Shown: piece after piece, positions 53,221 through 64,000 of the stretch
How positions within the stretch are numbered: position 1 is the stretch's first letter
How the letters are laid out: each line of letters starts with the position of its first letter
Assembly (NCBI RefSeq): GCF_050948215.1
Contig: NW_027488824.1
Span: 124,001 to 188,000, forward strand
From: Halictus rubicundus
Lineage: Eukaryota; Arthropoda; Insecta; Hymenoptera; Halictidae
Reading direction: 5' to 3'
Length of the DNA stretch: 64,000 nt
Notes under the pieces: model-generated
Seen by the model: the letters and a program-made list of their open reading frames with translations, nothing else
Databases searched by the model: none
What the model was told of the DNA's origin: nothing
Made by a program: the position numbers and the translations under genes

Positions 53221-53499
53221 TGTTGCGGTTATATTGGTGAAGAGTTTTGCAGCACAGAGTATCAAGAAAAGTTTTAATATAAGAAAGCAGATAAATACAG
53301 ATGATAGATCAAAAGGAGAAGTACATTGATAAAGCGACTGCCTTGTACACGTATTCATACCGGACTGAAGGTGCGGTCGGTTCCTCGCGAATCGCTCGAG
53401 CCAATGGGCGTAACGCATCCCCTCTTATCATAATTACGGAGAAGCGCGCGAGTCTTTCTCATTCAAATAGGAGATCTCTTAATACATACATTCTTAACA
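53221..53499 (-). repeat. 5' LTR of the copia element
   Basis: This is the 279-bp LTR copy upstream of the coding frame on the minus strand, and it should contain the element promoter. It carries an inverted CCAAT (CCATTGGC on minus around 53406), which the single difference from the 3' LTR alters. No clear TATA box or AATAAA signal was identified. Its outer edge abuts satellite at 53500. Confidence 0.97.
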
Positions 53500-54600
53500 T
53501 ATCCTCTATCCTATCCTATCCTCTTTGGTATAATAGCATCTATCCTATCCTATTCTCTATCCTATCCTATCCTCTATCCTATCCTGTATCCTATCCAATC
53601 CTCTATCCTATCCTCTATCCTATCCTCTATCCTATCCTCTATCCTATCCTCTATCCTATCCTCTATCCTATCCTATCCTCTATCCTATCCTCTATCCTAT
53701 CCTCTATCCTATCCTCTATCCTATCCTCTATCATATCCTCTATCCTATCCTGTATCCTGTCCTATACTCTATCCTATCCTTTCCTCCATCCTACCCTCTA
53801 TCCTATCCTCTATCCTGTCCAATACTCTATCCTATCCTTTCCTCTATCCTATCCTATCATCTATCCCGTCCTGTCCTCAATCCTATCCTATACTTTATTA
53901 TATACTATCCACTATCCTATCCTATCCTCTATCCTATCCAATCCCCTATCCTATCCTATATAATATCGAATCCTCCATCATATCCTATTCTCTATCGTAT
54001 AATATCATCTATCCAATCCTATCCCCTATCCTATCCTATCCTCTATGCTATCCTCTATCCTATCCGCTATCCTATCCTCTATCCTATCCTCTATCCTATC
54101 CTCTATCCTATCCTCTATCCTATCCTATCCTCTATCCTATTATGTATCCTGTCCTATCCTTTATCCTATCCTATCCTCTATTCTATCCTATCCTCTATCC
54201 TATCCTATCCTCTATCGTACCCTATCCTCTATTCTATCCTATCCTCTATCCTATCCTATCCTCTATTCTATCCTATCCTCTATCCTATCCTCTATCCTAT
54301 CCTTTCCTCAATCCTATTATATCCTCTATCCTATCCTATCCTCTATCCTATCCTATCCTGTATCCTATCCTATCCTCTATTCTATACTATCCTCTATCCT
54401 ATCCTCTATCCTATCAACTATCCTATCCTCTATCCTATCCTCTACCCTATCCTCTAACCTATCCTCTATCCTATCCTATCCTCTATCCTATCCTATTCTC
54501 TATCCTATAATATCCTCTATCCTATCCAATCCTCTATCCTATCCTCTATAGTATCATCCATCCTATCCTATCCACTTTCCTATCCTTTCCTCTATCCTAT

Positions 54601-54641
54601 CGTGTCCTCCATCCTGCCATATAGCCCATAATATCGTATCC
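54601..54641. repeat. Recurring non-satellite box (TGCCATATAGCCCATAAT), representative copy
   Basis: A box of about 40 bp, CGTGTCCTCCATCC then TGCCATATAGCCCATAAT then ATCGTATCC, departs from the TATCC pattern. It recurs 18 times: near 6860, 8770, 9705, 24880, 25893, 31915, 32715, 33685, 34655, 35805, 48835, 54611, 55525, 57425, 58880, 60275, 61560 and 63445. Thirteen copies read TGCCATATAG and five (8770, 24880, 31915, 33685, 35805) read TCCCAAATAG. It contains TAG, which ends plus-strand open frames. It serves as a register mark for higher-order units; no known protein-binding motif was recognised. Confidence 0.85.
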
Positions 54642-57600
54642 TCTATCCTATCCTATCCTCTTTGCTATAATATCATCTATCCTATCCTATTCTCTATCCT
54701 ATCCTATCCTCTATCCTATCCTATCCTCTATCCTATTGTATCCTCTATCCTATCCCATCGTCTATCCTATCCTATCCTCTATCGTATCCTATCATCTATC
54801 CTATCCTATCCTCTATCCTATCCTATCCTCTATCCTATCCTATCCTCTATCCTATCCTATCCTCTATCCTATCCTATCCTCTATCCTATCCTATCCTCTA
54901 TCCTATCCTATCCTCTATCCTATCCTATCCTCTATCCTATCCTCTATCCTATCCTCTATCCTATCCTATCCTCTATCCGATCTTCTATCCTATCCTATCC
55001 TCTATCCTATCCTCTATCCTATCCTATCCTCTATCCGATCCTCTATCCTATCCTATCCTCTATCCTATCCTCTATCGTATCCTATCCTCTATCCTATCCT
55101 ATCCTCTATTATATCCTATCTTCCATCCTATACTATCCTGTATCCTATCCTATCCTCTATCCTATCCTATCCTCTCTATTATCCTATCCTCTATTCTATC
55201 CTATCCTCTATCCTATCATCTATCCTATCCTCTATCCTATCCTCTATCCTATCCTATCCTCTATCCTATCCTATTCTCTATCCTATTAGATTCTCTATCC
55301 TATCCAATCCTCTATCCTATCCTCTATCCTATCAACTATCCTATCCTCTATCCTATCCTCTACCCTATCCTCTACCCTATCCTCTATCCTATCCTATCCT
55401 CTATCCTATCCTATTCTCTATCCTATAATATCCTCCATCCTATCCAATCCTCTATCCTATCCTCTATCCTATCATCCATCCTATCCTATCCACTTTCCTA
55501 TCCTTTCCTCTATCCTATCGTGTCCTCCATCCTGCCATATAGCCCATAATATCGTATCCTCTATCCTATCCTATCCTCTTTGCTATAATAGCATCTATCC
55601 TATCCTATTCTCTATCCTATCCTATCCTCTATCCTATCCTGTATCCTATCCAATCCTCTATCCTATCCTCTATCCTATCCTCTATCCTATCCTATCCTCT
55701 ATCCGATCTTCTATCCTATCCTATCCTCTATCCTATCCTCTATCCTATCCTATCCTCTATCCGATCCTCTATCCTATCCTCTATCCTATCCTATCCTCTA
55801 TCCTATCCGCTATCCTATCCTCTATCCTATCCTCTATCCTATCCTCTATCATATCCTCTATCCTATCCTGTATCCTGTCCTATACTCTATCCTATCCTTT
55901 CCTCCATCCTACCCTCTATCCTATCCTCTATCCTGTCCAATACTCTATCCTATCCTTTCCTCTATCCTATCCTATCATCTATCCCGTCCTGTCCTCAATC
56001 CTATCCTATACTTTATTATATACTATCCACTATCCTATCCTATCCTCTATCCTATCCAATCCCCTATCCTATCCTATATAATATCGAATCCTCCATCATA
56101 TCCTATTCTCTATCGTATAATATCATCTATCCTATCCTATCCCCTATCCTATCCTATCCTCTATGCTATCCTCTATCCTATCCGCTATCCTATCCTCTAT
56201 CCTATCCTCTATCCTATCCTCTATCCTATCCTATCCTCTATCCTATTATGTATCCTGTCCTATTCTTTATCCTATCCTATCCTCTATTCTATCCTATCCT
56301 CTATCCTATCCTATCCTCTATCCTATCCTATCCTCTATTCTATCCTATCCTCTATCCTATCCTATCCTCTATTCTATCCTATCCTCTATCCTATCCTCTA
56401 TCCTATCCTCTATCCTATCCTTTCCTCAATCCAATTATATCCTCTATCCTATCCTATCCTCTATCCTATCCTATCCTATCCTCTATCCTATTCTATCCTC
56501 TATCCTATTGTATCCTCTATCCTATCCCATCGTCTATCCTATCCTATCCTCTATCGTATCCTATCATCTATCCTATCCTATCCTCTATCCTATCCTATCC
56601 TCTATCCTATCATATCCTCTATCCTATCCTATCCTCTATCCTATCCTATCCTCTATCCTATCCTATCCTCTATCCTATCCTATCCTCTATCCTATCCTAT
56701 CCTCTATCCTATCCTCTATCCTATCCTCTATCCTATCCTCTATCCTATCCTCTATCCTATCCTATCCTCTATCCGATCTTCTATCCTATCCTATCCTCTA
56801 TCCTATCCTATCCTCTATCCGATCCTCTATCCTATCCTATCCTCTATCCTATCCTCTATCGTATCCTATCCTCTATCCGATCTTCTATCCTATCCTATCC
56901 TCTATCCTATCCTCTATCCTATCCTATCCTCTATCCGATCCTCTATCCTATCCTATCCTCTATCCTATCCTCTATCGTATCCTATCCTCTATCCTATCCT
57001 ATCCTCTATTATATCCTATCTTCCATCCTATACTATCCTGTATCCTATCCTATCCTCTATCCTATCCTATCCTCTCTTTTATCCTATCCTCTATTCTATC
57101 CTATCCTCTATCCTATCCTCTATCCTATCCTCTATCCTATCCTCTATCCTATCCTATCCTCTATCCTATCCTATTCTCTATCCTATTAGATTCTCTATCC
57201 TATCCAATCCTCTATCCTATCCTCTATCCTATCAACTATCCTATCCTCTATCCTATCCTCTACCCTATCCTCTACCCTATCCTCTATCCTATCCTATAAT
57301 CTATCCTATCCTATTCTCTATCCTATAATATCCTCCATCCTATCCAATCCTCTATCCTATCCTCTATCCTATCATCCATCCTATCCTATCCACTTTCCTA
57401 TCCTTTCCCCTATCCTATCGTGTCCTCCATCCTGCCATATAGCCCATAATATCGTATCCTCTATCCTATCCTATCCTCTTTGCTATAATAGCATCTATCC
57501 TATCCTATTCTCTATCCTATCCTATCCTCTATCCTATCCTGTATCCTATCCAATCCTCTATCCTATCCTCTATCCTATCCTCTATCCTATCCTGTCCTCT

Positions 57601-60600
57601 ATCCGATCTTCTATCCTATCCTATCCTCTATCCTATCCTCTATCCTATCCTATCCTCTATCCGATCCTCTATCCTATCCTCTATCCTATCCTATCCTCTA
57701 TCCTATCCGCTATCCTATCCTCTATCCTATCCTCTATCCTATCCTCTATCATATCCTCTATCCTATCCTGTATCCTGTCCTATACTCTATCCTATCCTTT
57801 CCTCCATCCTACCCTCTATCCTATCCTCTATCCTGTCCAATACTCTATCCTATCCTTTCCTCTATCCTATCCTATCATCTATCCCGTCCTGTCCTCAATC
57901 CTATCCTATACTTTATTATATACTATCCACTATCCTATCCTATCCTCTATCCTATCCAATCCCCTATCCTATCCTATATAATATCGAATCCTCCATCATA
58001 TCCTATTCTCTATCGTATAATATCATCTATCCTATCCTATCCCCTATCCTATCCTATCCTCTATGCTATCCTCTATCCTATCCGCTATCCTATCCTCTAT
58101 CCTATCCTCTATCCTATCCTCTATCCTATCCTATCCTCTATCCTATTATGTATCCTGTCCTATTCTTTATCCTATCCTATCCTCTATTCTATCCTATCCT
58201 CTATCCTATCCTATCCTCTATCCTATCCTATCCTCTATTCTATCCTATCCTCTATCCTATCCTATCCTCTATTCTATCCTATCCTCTATCCTATCCTCTA
58301 TCCTATCCTTTCCTCAATCCTATTATATCCTCTATCCTATCCTATCCTCTATCCTATCCTATCCTATACTCTATCCTATCCTATCCTCTATCCTATTGTA
58401 TCCTCTATCCTATCCCATCGTCTATCCTATCCTATCCTCTATCGTATCCTATCATCTATCCTATCCTATCCTCTATCCTATCCTATCCTCTATCCTATCC
58501 TATCCTCTATCCTATCCTATCCTCTATCCTATCCTATCCTCTATCCTATCCTATCCTCTATCCTATCCTATCCTCTATCCTATCCTCTATCCTATCCTCT
58601 ATCCTATCCTATCCTCTATCATATCCTATTCTCTATCCTATTAGATTCTCTATCCTATCCAATCCTCTATCCTATCCTCTATCCTATCAACTATCCTATC
58701 CTCTATCCTATCCTCTACCCTATCCTCTACCCTATCCTCTATCCTATCCTATCCTCTATCCTATCCTATTCTCTATCCTATAATATCCTCCATCCTATCC
58801 AATCCTCTATCCTATCCTCTATCCTATCATCCATCCTATCCTATCCACTTTCCTATCCTTTCCTCTATCCTATCGTGTCCTCCATCCTGCCATATAGCCC
58901 ATAATATCGTATCCTCTATCCTATCCTATCCTCTTTGCTATAATAGCATCTATCCTATCCTATTCTCTATCCTATCCTATCCTCTATCCTATCCTGTATC
59001 CTATCCAATCCTCTATCCTATCCTCTATCCTATCCTCTATCCTATCCTATCCTCTATCCGATCTTCTATCCTATCCTATCCTCTATCCTATCCTCTATCC
59101 TATCCTATCCTCTATCCGATCCTCTATCCTATCCTCTATCCTATCCTATCCTCTATCCTATCCGCTATCCTATCCTCTATCCTATCCTCTATCCTATCCT
59201 CTATCATATCCTCTATCCTATCCTGTATCCTGTCCTATACTCTATCCTATCCTTTCCTCCATCCTACCCTCTATCCTATCCTCTATCCTGTCCAATACTC
59301 TATCCTATCCTTTCCTCTATCCTATCCTATCATCTATCCCGTCCTGTCCTCAATCCTATCCTATACTTTATTATATTCTATCCACTATCCTATCCTATCC
59401 TCTATCCTATCCAATCCCCTATCCTATCCTATATAATATCGAATCCTCCATCATATCCTATTCTCTATCGTATAATATCATCTATCCTATCCTATCCCCT
59501 ATCCTATCCTATCCTCTATGCTATCCTCTATCCTATCCGCTATCCTATCCTCTATCCTATCCTCTATCCTATCCTCTATCCTATCCTATCCTCTATCCTA
59601 TTATGTATCCTGTCCTATTCTTTATCCTATCCTATCCTCTATTCTATCCTATCCTCTATCCTATCCTATCCTCTATCCTATCCTATCCTCTATTCTATCC
59701 TATCCTCTATCCTATCCTATCCTCTATCCGATCTTCTATCCTATCCTATCCTCTATCCTATCCTCTATCCTATCCTATCCTCTATCCGATCCTCTATCCT
59801 ATCCTATCCTCTATCCTATCCTCTATCGTATCCTATCCTCTATCCTATCCTATCCTCTATTATATCCTATCTTCCATCCTATACTATCCTGTATCCTATC
59901 CTATCCTCTATCCTATCCTATCCTCTCTATTATCCTATCCTCTATTCTATCCTATCCTCTATCCTATCATCTATCCTATCCTCTATCCTATCCTCTATCC
60001 TATCCTATCCTCTATCCTATCCTATTCTCTATCCTATTAGATTCTCTATCCTATCCAATCCTCTATCCTATCCTCTATCCTATCAACTATCCTATCCTCT
60101 ATCCTATCCTCTACCCTATCCTCTACCCTATCCTCTATCCTATCCTATCCTCTATCCTATCCTATTCTCTATCCTATAATATCCTCCATCCTATCCAATC
60201 CTCTATCCTATCCTCTATCCTATCATCCATCCTATCCTATCCACTTTCCTATCCTTTCCTCTATCCTATCGTGTCCTCCATCCTGCCATATAGCCCATAA
60301 TATCGTATCCTCTATCCTATCCTATCCTCTTTGCTATAATAGCATCTATCCTATCCTATTCTCTATCCTATCCTATCCTCTATCCTATCCTGTATCCTAT
60401 CCAATCCTCTATCCTATCCTCTATCCTATCCTGTATCCTGTCCTATACTCTATCCTATCCTTTCCTCCATCCTACCCTCTATCCTATCCTCTATCCTGTC
60501 CAATACTCTATCCTATCCTTTCCTCTATCCTATCCTATCATCTATCCCGTCCTGTCCTCAATCCTATCCTATACTTTATTATATACTATCCACTATCCTA

Positions 60601-63600
60601 TCCTATCCTCTATCCTATCCAATCCCCTATCCTATCCTATATAATATCGAATCCTCCATCATATCCTATTCTCTATCGTATAATATCATCTATCCTATCC
60701 TATCCCCTATCCTATCCTATCCTCTATGCTATCCTCTATCCTATCCGCTATCCTATCCTCTATCCTATCCTCTATCCTATCCTCTCTCCTATCCTATCCT
60801 CTATCCTATTATGTATCCTGTCCTATTCTTTATCCTATCCTATCCTCTATTCTATCCTATCCTCTATCCTATCCTATCCTCTATCCTATCCTATCCTCTA
60901 TTCTATCCTATCCTCTATCCTATCCTATCCTCTATTCTATCCTATCCTCTATCCTATCCTCTATCCTATCCTTTCCTCAATCCTATTATATCCTCTATCC
61001 TATCCTATCCTCTATCCTATCCTATCCTATACTCTATCCTATCCTATCCTCTATCCTATTGTATCCTCTATCCTATCCCATCGTCTATCCTATCCTATCC
61101 TCTATAGTATCCTATCATCTATCCTATCCTATCCTCTATCCTATCCTATCCTCTATCCTATCCTATCCTCTATCCTATCCTATCCTCTATCCTATCCTAT
61201 CCTCTATCTTATCCTATCCTCTATCCTATCCTATCCTCTATCCTATCCTATCCTCTATCCTATCCTCTATCCTATCCTCTATCCTATCCTATCCTCTATC
61301 ATATCCTATTCTCTATCCTATTAGATTCTCTATCCTATCCAATCCTCTATCCTATCCTCTATCCTATCAACTATCCTATCCTCTATCCTATCCTCTACCC
61401 TATCCTCTACCCTATCCTCTATCCTATCCTATCCTCTATCCTATCCTATTCTCTATCCTATAATATCCTCCATCCTATCCAATCCTCTATCCTATCCTCT
61501 ATCCTATCATCCATCCTATCCTATCCACTTTCCTATCCTTTCCTCTATCCTATCGTGTCCTCCATCCTGCCATATAGCCCATAATATCGTATCCTCTATC
61601 CTATCCTATCCTCTTTGCTATAATAGCATCTATCCTATCCTATTCTCTATCCTATCCTATCCTCTATCCTATCCTGTATCCTATCCAATCCTCTATCCTA
61701 TCCTCTATCCTATCCTCTATCCTATCCTATCCTCTATCCGATCTTCTATCCTATCCTATCCTCTATCCTATCCTCTATCCTATCCTATCCTCTATCCGAT
61801 CCTCTATCCTATCCTCTATCCTATCCTATCCTCTATCCTATCCGCTATCCTATCCTCTATCCTATCCTCTATCCTATCCTCTATCATATCCTCTATCCTA
61901 TCCTGTATCCTGTCCTATACTCTATCCTATCCTTTCCTCCATCCTACCCTCTATCCTATCCTCTATCCTGTCCAATACTCTATCCTATCCTTTCCTCTAT
62001 CCTATCCTATCATCTATCCCGTCCTGTCCTCAATCCTATCCTATACTTTATTATATACTATCCACTATCCTATCCTATCCTCTATCCTATCCAATCCCCT
62101 ATCCTATCCTATATAATATCGAATCCTCCATCATATCCTATTCTCTATCGTATAATATCATCTATCCTATCCTATCCCCTATCCTATCCTATCCTCTATG
62201 CTATCCTCTATCCTATCCGCTATCCTATCCTCTATCCTATCCTCTATCCTATCCTCTATCCTATCCTATCCTCTATCCTATTATGTATCCTGTCCTATTC
62301 TTTATCCTATCCTATCCTCTATTCTATCCTATCCTCTATCCTATCCTATCCTCTATCCTATCCTATCCTCTATTCTATCCTATCCTCTATCCTATCCTAT
62401 CCTCTATTCTATCCTATCCTCTATCCTATCCTTTCCTCAATCCTATTATATCCTCTATCCTATCCTATCCTCTATCCTATCCTATCCTATCCTCTATCCT
62501 ATCCTATCCTCTATCCTATTGTATCCTCTATCCTATCCCATCGTCTATCCTATCCTATCCTCTATCGTATCCTATCATCTATCCTATCCTATCCTCTATC
62601 CTATCCTATCCTCTATCCTATCCTATCCTCTATCCTATCCTATCCTCTATCCTATCCTATCCTCTATCCTATCCTATCCTCTATCCTATCCTATCCTCTA
62701 TCCTATCCTATCCTATCCTCTATCCTATCCTCTATCCTATCCTCTATCCTATCCTATCCTCTATCCTATCCTCTATCCTATCCTATCCTCTATCCGATCT
62801 TCTATCCTATCCTATCCTCTATCCTATCCTCTATCCTATCCTATCCTCTATCCGATCCTCTATCCTATCCTATCCTCTATCCTATCCTCTATCGTATCCT
62901 ATCCTCTATCCGATCTTCTATCCTATCCTATCCTCTATCCTATCCTCTATCCTATCCTATCCTCTATCCGATCCTCTATCCTATCCTATCCTCTATCCTA
63001 TCCTCTATCGTATCCTATCCTCTATCCTATCCTATCCTCTATTATATCCTATCTTCCATCCTATACTATCCTGTATCCTATCCTATCCTCTATCCTATCC
63101 TATCCTCTCTATTATCCTATCCTCTATTCTATCCTATCCTCTATCCTATCCTCTATCCTATCCTCTATCCTATCCTATCCTCTATCCTATCCTATTCTCT
63201 ATCCTATTAGATTCTCTATCCTATCCAATCCTCTATCCTATCCTCTATCCTATCAACTATCCTATCCTCTATCCTATCCTCTACCCTATCCTCTACCCTA
63301 TCCTCTATCCTATCCTATCCTCTATCCTATCCTATTCTCTATCCTATAATATCCTCCATCCTATCCAATCCTCTATCCTATCCTCTATCCTATCATCCAT
63401 CCTATCCTATCCACTTTCCTATCCTTTCCTCTATCCTATCGTGTCCTCCATCCTGCCATATAGCCCATAATATCGTATCCTCTATCCTATCCTATCCTCT
63501 TTGCTATAATAGCATCTATCCTATCCTATTCTCTATCCTATCCTATCCTCTATCCTATCCTGTATCCTATCCAATCCTCTATCCTATCCTCTATCCTATC

Positions 63601-64000
63601 CTCTATCCTATCCTATCCTCTATCCGATCTTCTATCCTATCCTATCCTCTATCCTATCCTCTATCCTATCCTATCCTCTATCCGATCCTCTATCCTATCC
63701 TCTATCCTATCCTATCCTCTATCCTATCCGCTATCCTATCCTCTATCCTATCCTCTATCCTATCCTCTATCATATCCTCTATCCTATCCTGTATCCTGTC
63801 CTATACTCTATCCTATCCTTTCCTCCATCCTACCCTCTATCCTATCCTCTATCCTGTCCAATACTCTATCCTATCCTTTCCTCTATCCTATCCTATCATC
63901 TATCCCGTCCTGTCCTCAATCCTATCCTATACTTTATTATATACTATCCACTATCCTATCCTATCCTCTATCCTATCCAATCCCCTATCCTATCCTATAT
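54618..64000. repeat. Higher-order satellite repeat of 0.9-1.9 kb, at least six units
   Basis: Using the CATATAGCCC box as register, units begin at 54618, 55536, 57436, 58891, 60287, 61571 and 63457. The spacings are 918, 1900, 1455, 1396, 1284 and 1886 bp. Full units share the same order: the TGCTATAATAGCA palindrome, CCGATCTTC, CTATCCCGTCC, CTTTATTATATACTATCC, ATATAATATCGAATCC, TCTATGCTATCC, CTATTATGTATCC, CTATTAGATTCTC, CAACTATCC, CTACCC pairs, then the box again. Length differences come from loss or gain of internal blocks, for example a 59.75-60.05 kb block shared with about 55.0-55.3 kb. The last unit is cut by the window end. Confidence 0.85.
55581..55593. other. Palindrome TGCTATAATAGCA, representative copy
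   Basis: TGCTAT, central A, ATAGCA is a perfect inverted repeat just downstream of the 40-bp box in each higher-order unit. Identical copies lie at 57481, 58936, 60332, 61616 and 63502. Degenerate copies that break the symmetry occur near 53527 (TGGTATAATAGCA) and 54663 (TGCTATAATATCA), both at the left edge of the block. Confidence 0.8.

Larger units (their letters stand above)
48871..53499 (-). mobile_element. Complete Ty1/copia LTR retrotransposon
   Basis: This 4629-bp element is in minus orientation. It has two 279-bp LTRs, a primer-binding site next to the 5' LTR (right-hand side), a 62-bp leader, one uninterrupted gag-pol frame and a short purine tract before the 3' LTR. TATCC lies on both sides (48866-48870 and 53500-53504). 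In a TATCC array that match alone would mean little. However, removing the element and one TATCC gives CGTATCCTCTATCCTATCC followed by TATCCTCTTTG, which is the uninterrupted sequence near 55554-55582, 57454-57482 and other copies. The two LTRs differ at one position (A at 49056, G at 53406). Near-identical LTRs and an intact frame mark a recent, possibly still competent insertion. The order protease, integrase, reverse transcriptase, RNase H defines Ty1/copia (Pseudoviridae-type) rather than Gypsy. Confidence 0.97.
53500..64000. repeat. TATCC-based satellite array, block 4
   Basis: The satellite continues in the same orientation after the copia element and runs off the window end. It uses the same 12- and 17-bp units, but with a distinct set of variants: CTATAATAGCATC, CTATCCCGTCC, ATATAATATCGAATCC, CTATTATGTATCC and CTATTAGATTCTC. 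These are organised in the higher-order repeat described separately. No gene is seen. Confidence 0.97.

Noticed and set aside
1..64000. CRISPR array or bacterial repeat region
   Set aside because: Repeats are contiguous without unique spacers, and the retrotransposons are eukaryotic.

Overview
This window is about 86% simple satellite DNA. Three transposable-element insertions interrupt the satellite, and I see one protein-coding gene, the gag-pol reading frame of a Ty1/copia retrotransposon. The satellite is built from TATCC pentamers with a TC dinucleotide after every second or third pentamer. Its basic units are therefore 17 bp (TCTATCCTATCCTATCC) and 12 bp (TCTATCCTATCC). The copia element uses the half-molecule initiator-tRNA primer site known from Drosophila copia, which points to an insect genome. 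A hymenopteran (ant-like) source is my guess, with low confidence. The setting looks like constitutive heterochromatin (centromeric, pericentromeric or subtelomeric). The repeat is not the insect telomere repeat TTAGG.

Layout: 1-38082 is satellite with several higher-order duplications. 38083-40280 is a 2198-bp insertion with TG...CA ends, 9-bp inverted termini and a 4-bp target duplication, best read as a solo LTR; it carries an internal 141-bp minisatellite. 40281-40572 is satellite. 40573-42577 is a 2005-bp insertion in minus orientation, with a 12-nt poly(A) tail and a 16-bp target duplication, which looks like a target-primed retroposed sequence without a detectable long coding frame. 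42578-48870 is satellite. 48871-53499 is a complete copia retrotransposon in minus orientation, with LTRs differing at 1 of 279 positions, an intact 1321-codon polyprotein, a primer-binding site and a 5-bp target duplication. 53500-64000 is satellite organised in higher-order units of about 0.9-1.9 kb, running off the window end.

The three insertion boundaries can be fixed because the satellite contains uninterrupted paralogous copies of each target site. Removing each element and one copy of its target duplication restores, or nearly restores, a sequence present elsewhere in the window.

The many long open frames on the plus strand of the satellite are not genes. The unit contains no stop codon in any plus-strand frame and its length is not a multiple of three, so frames stay open by default and overlap one another. 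I found no tRNA, rRNA, CRISPR or host protein-coding gene, and no convincing undescribed functional system. The most noteworthy material is the layered satellite architecture, its recurring non-satellite boxes and palindromes, and the two unidentified insertions.
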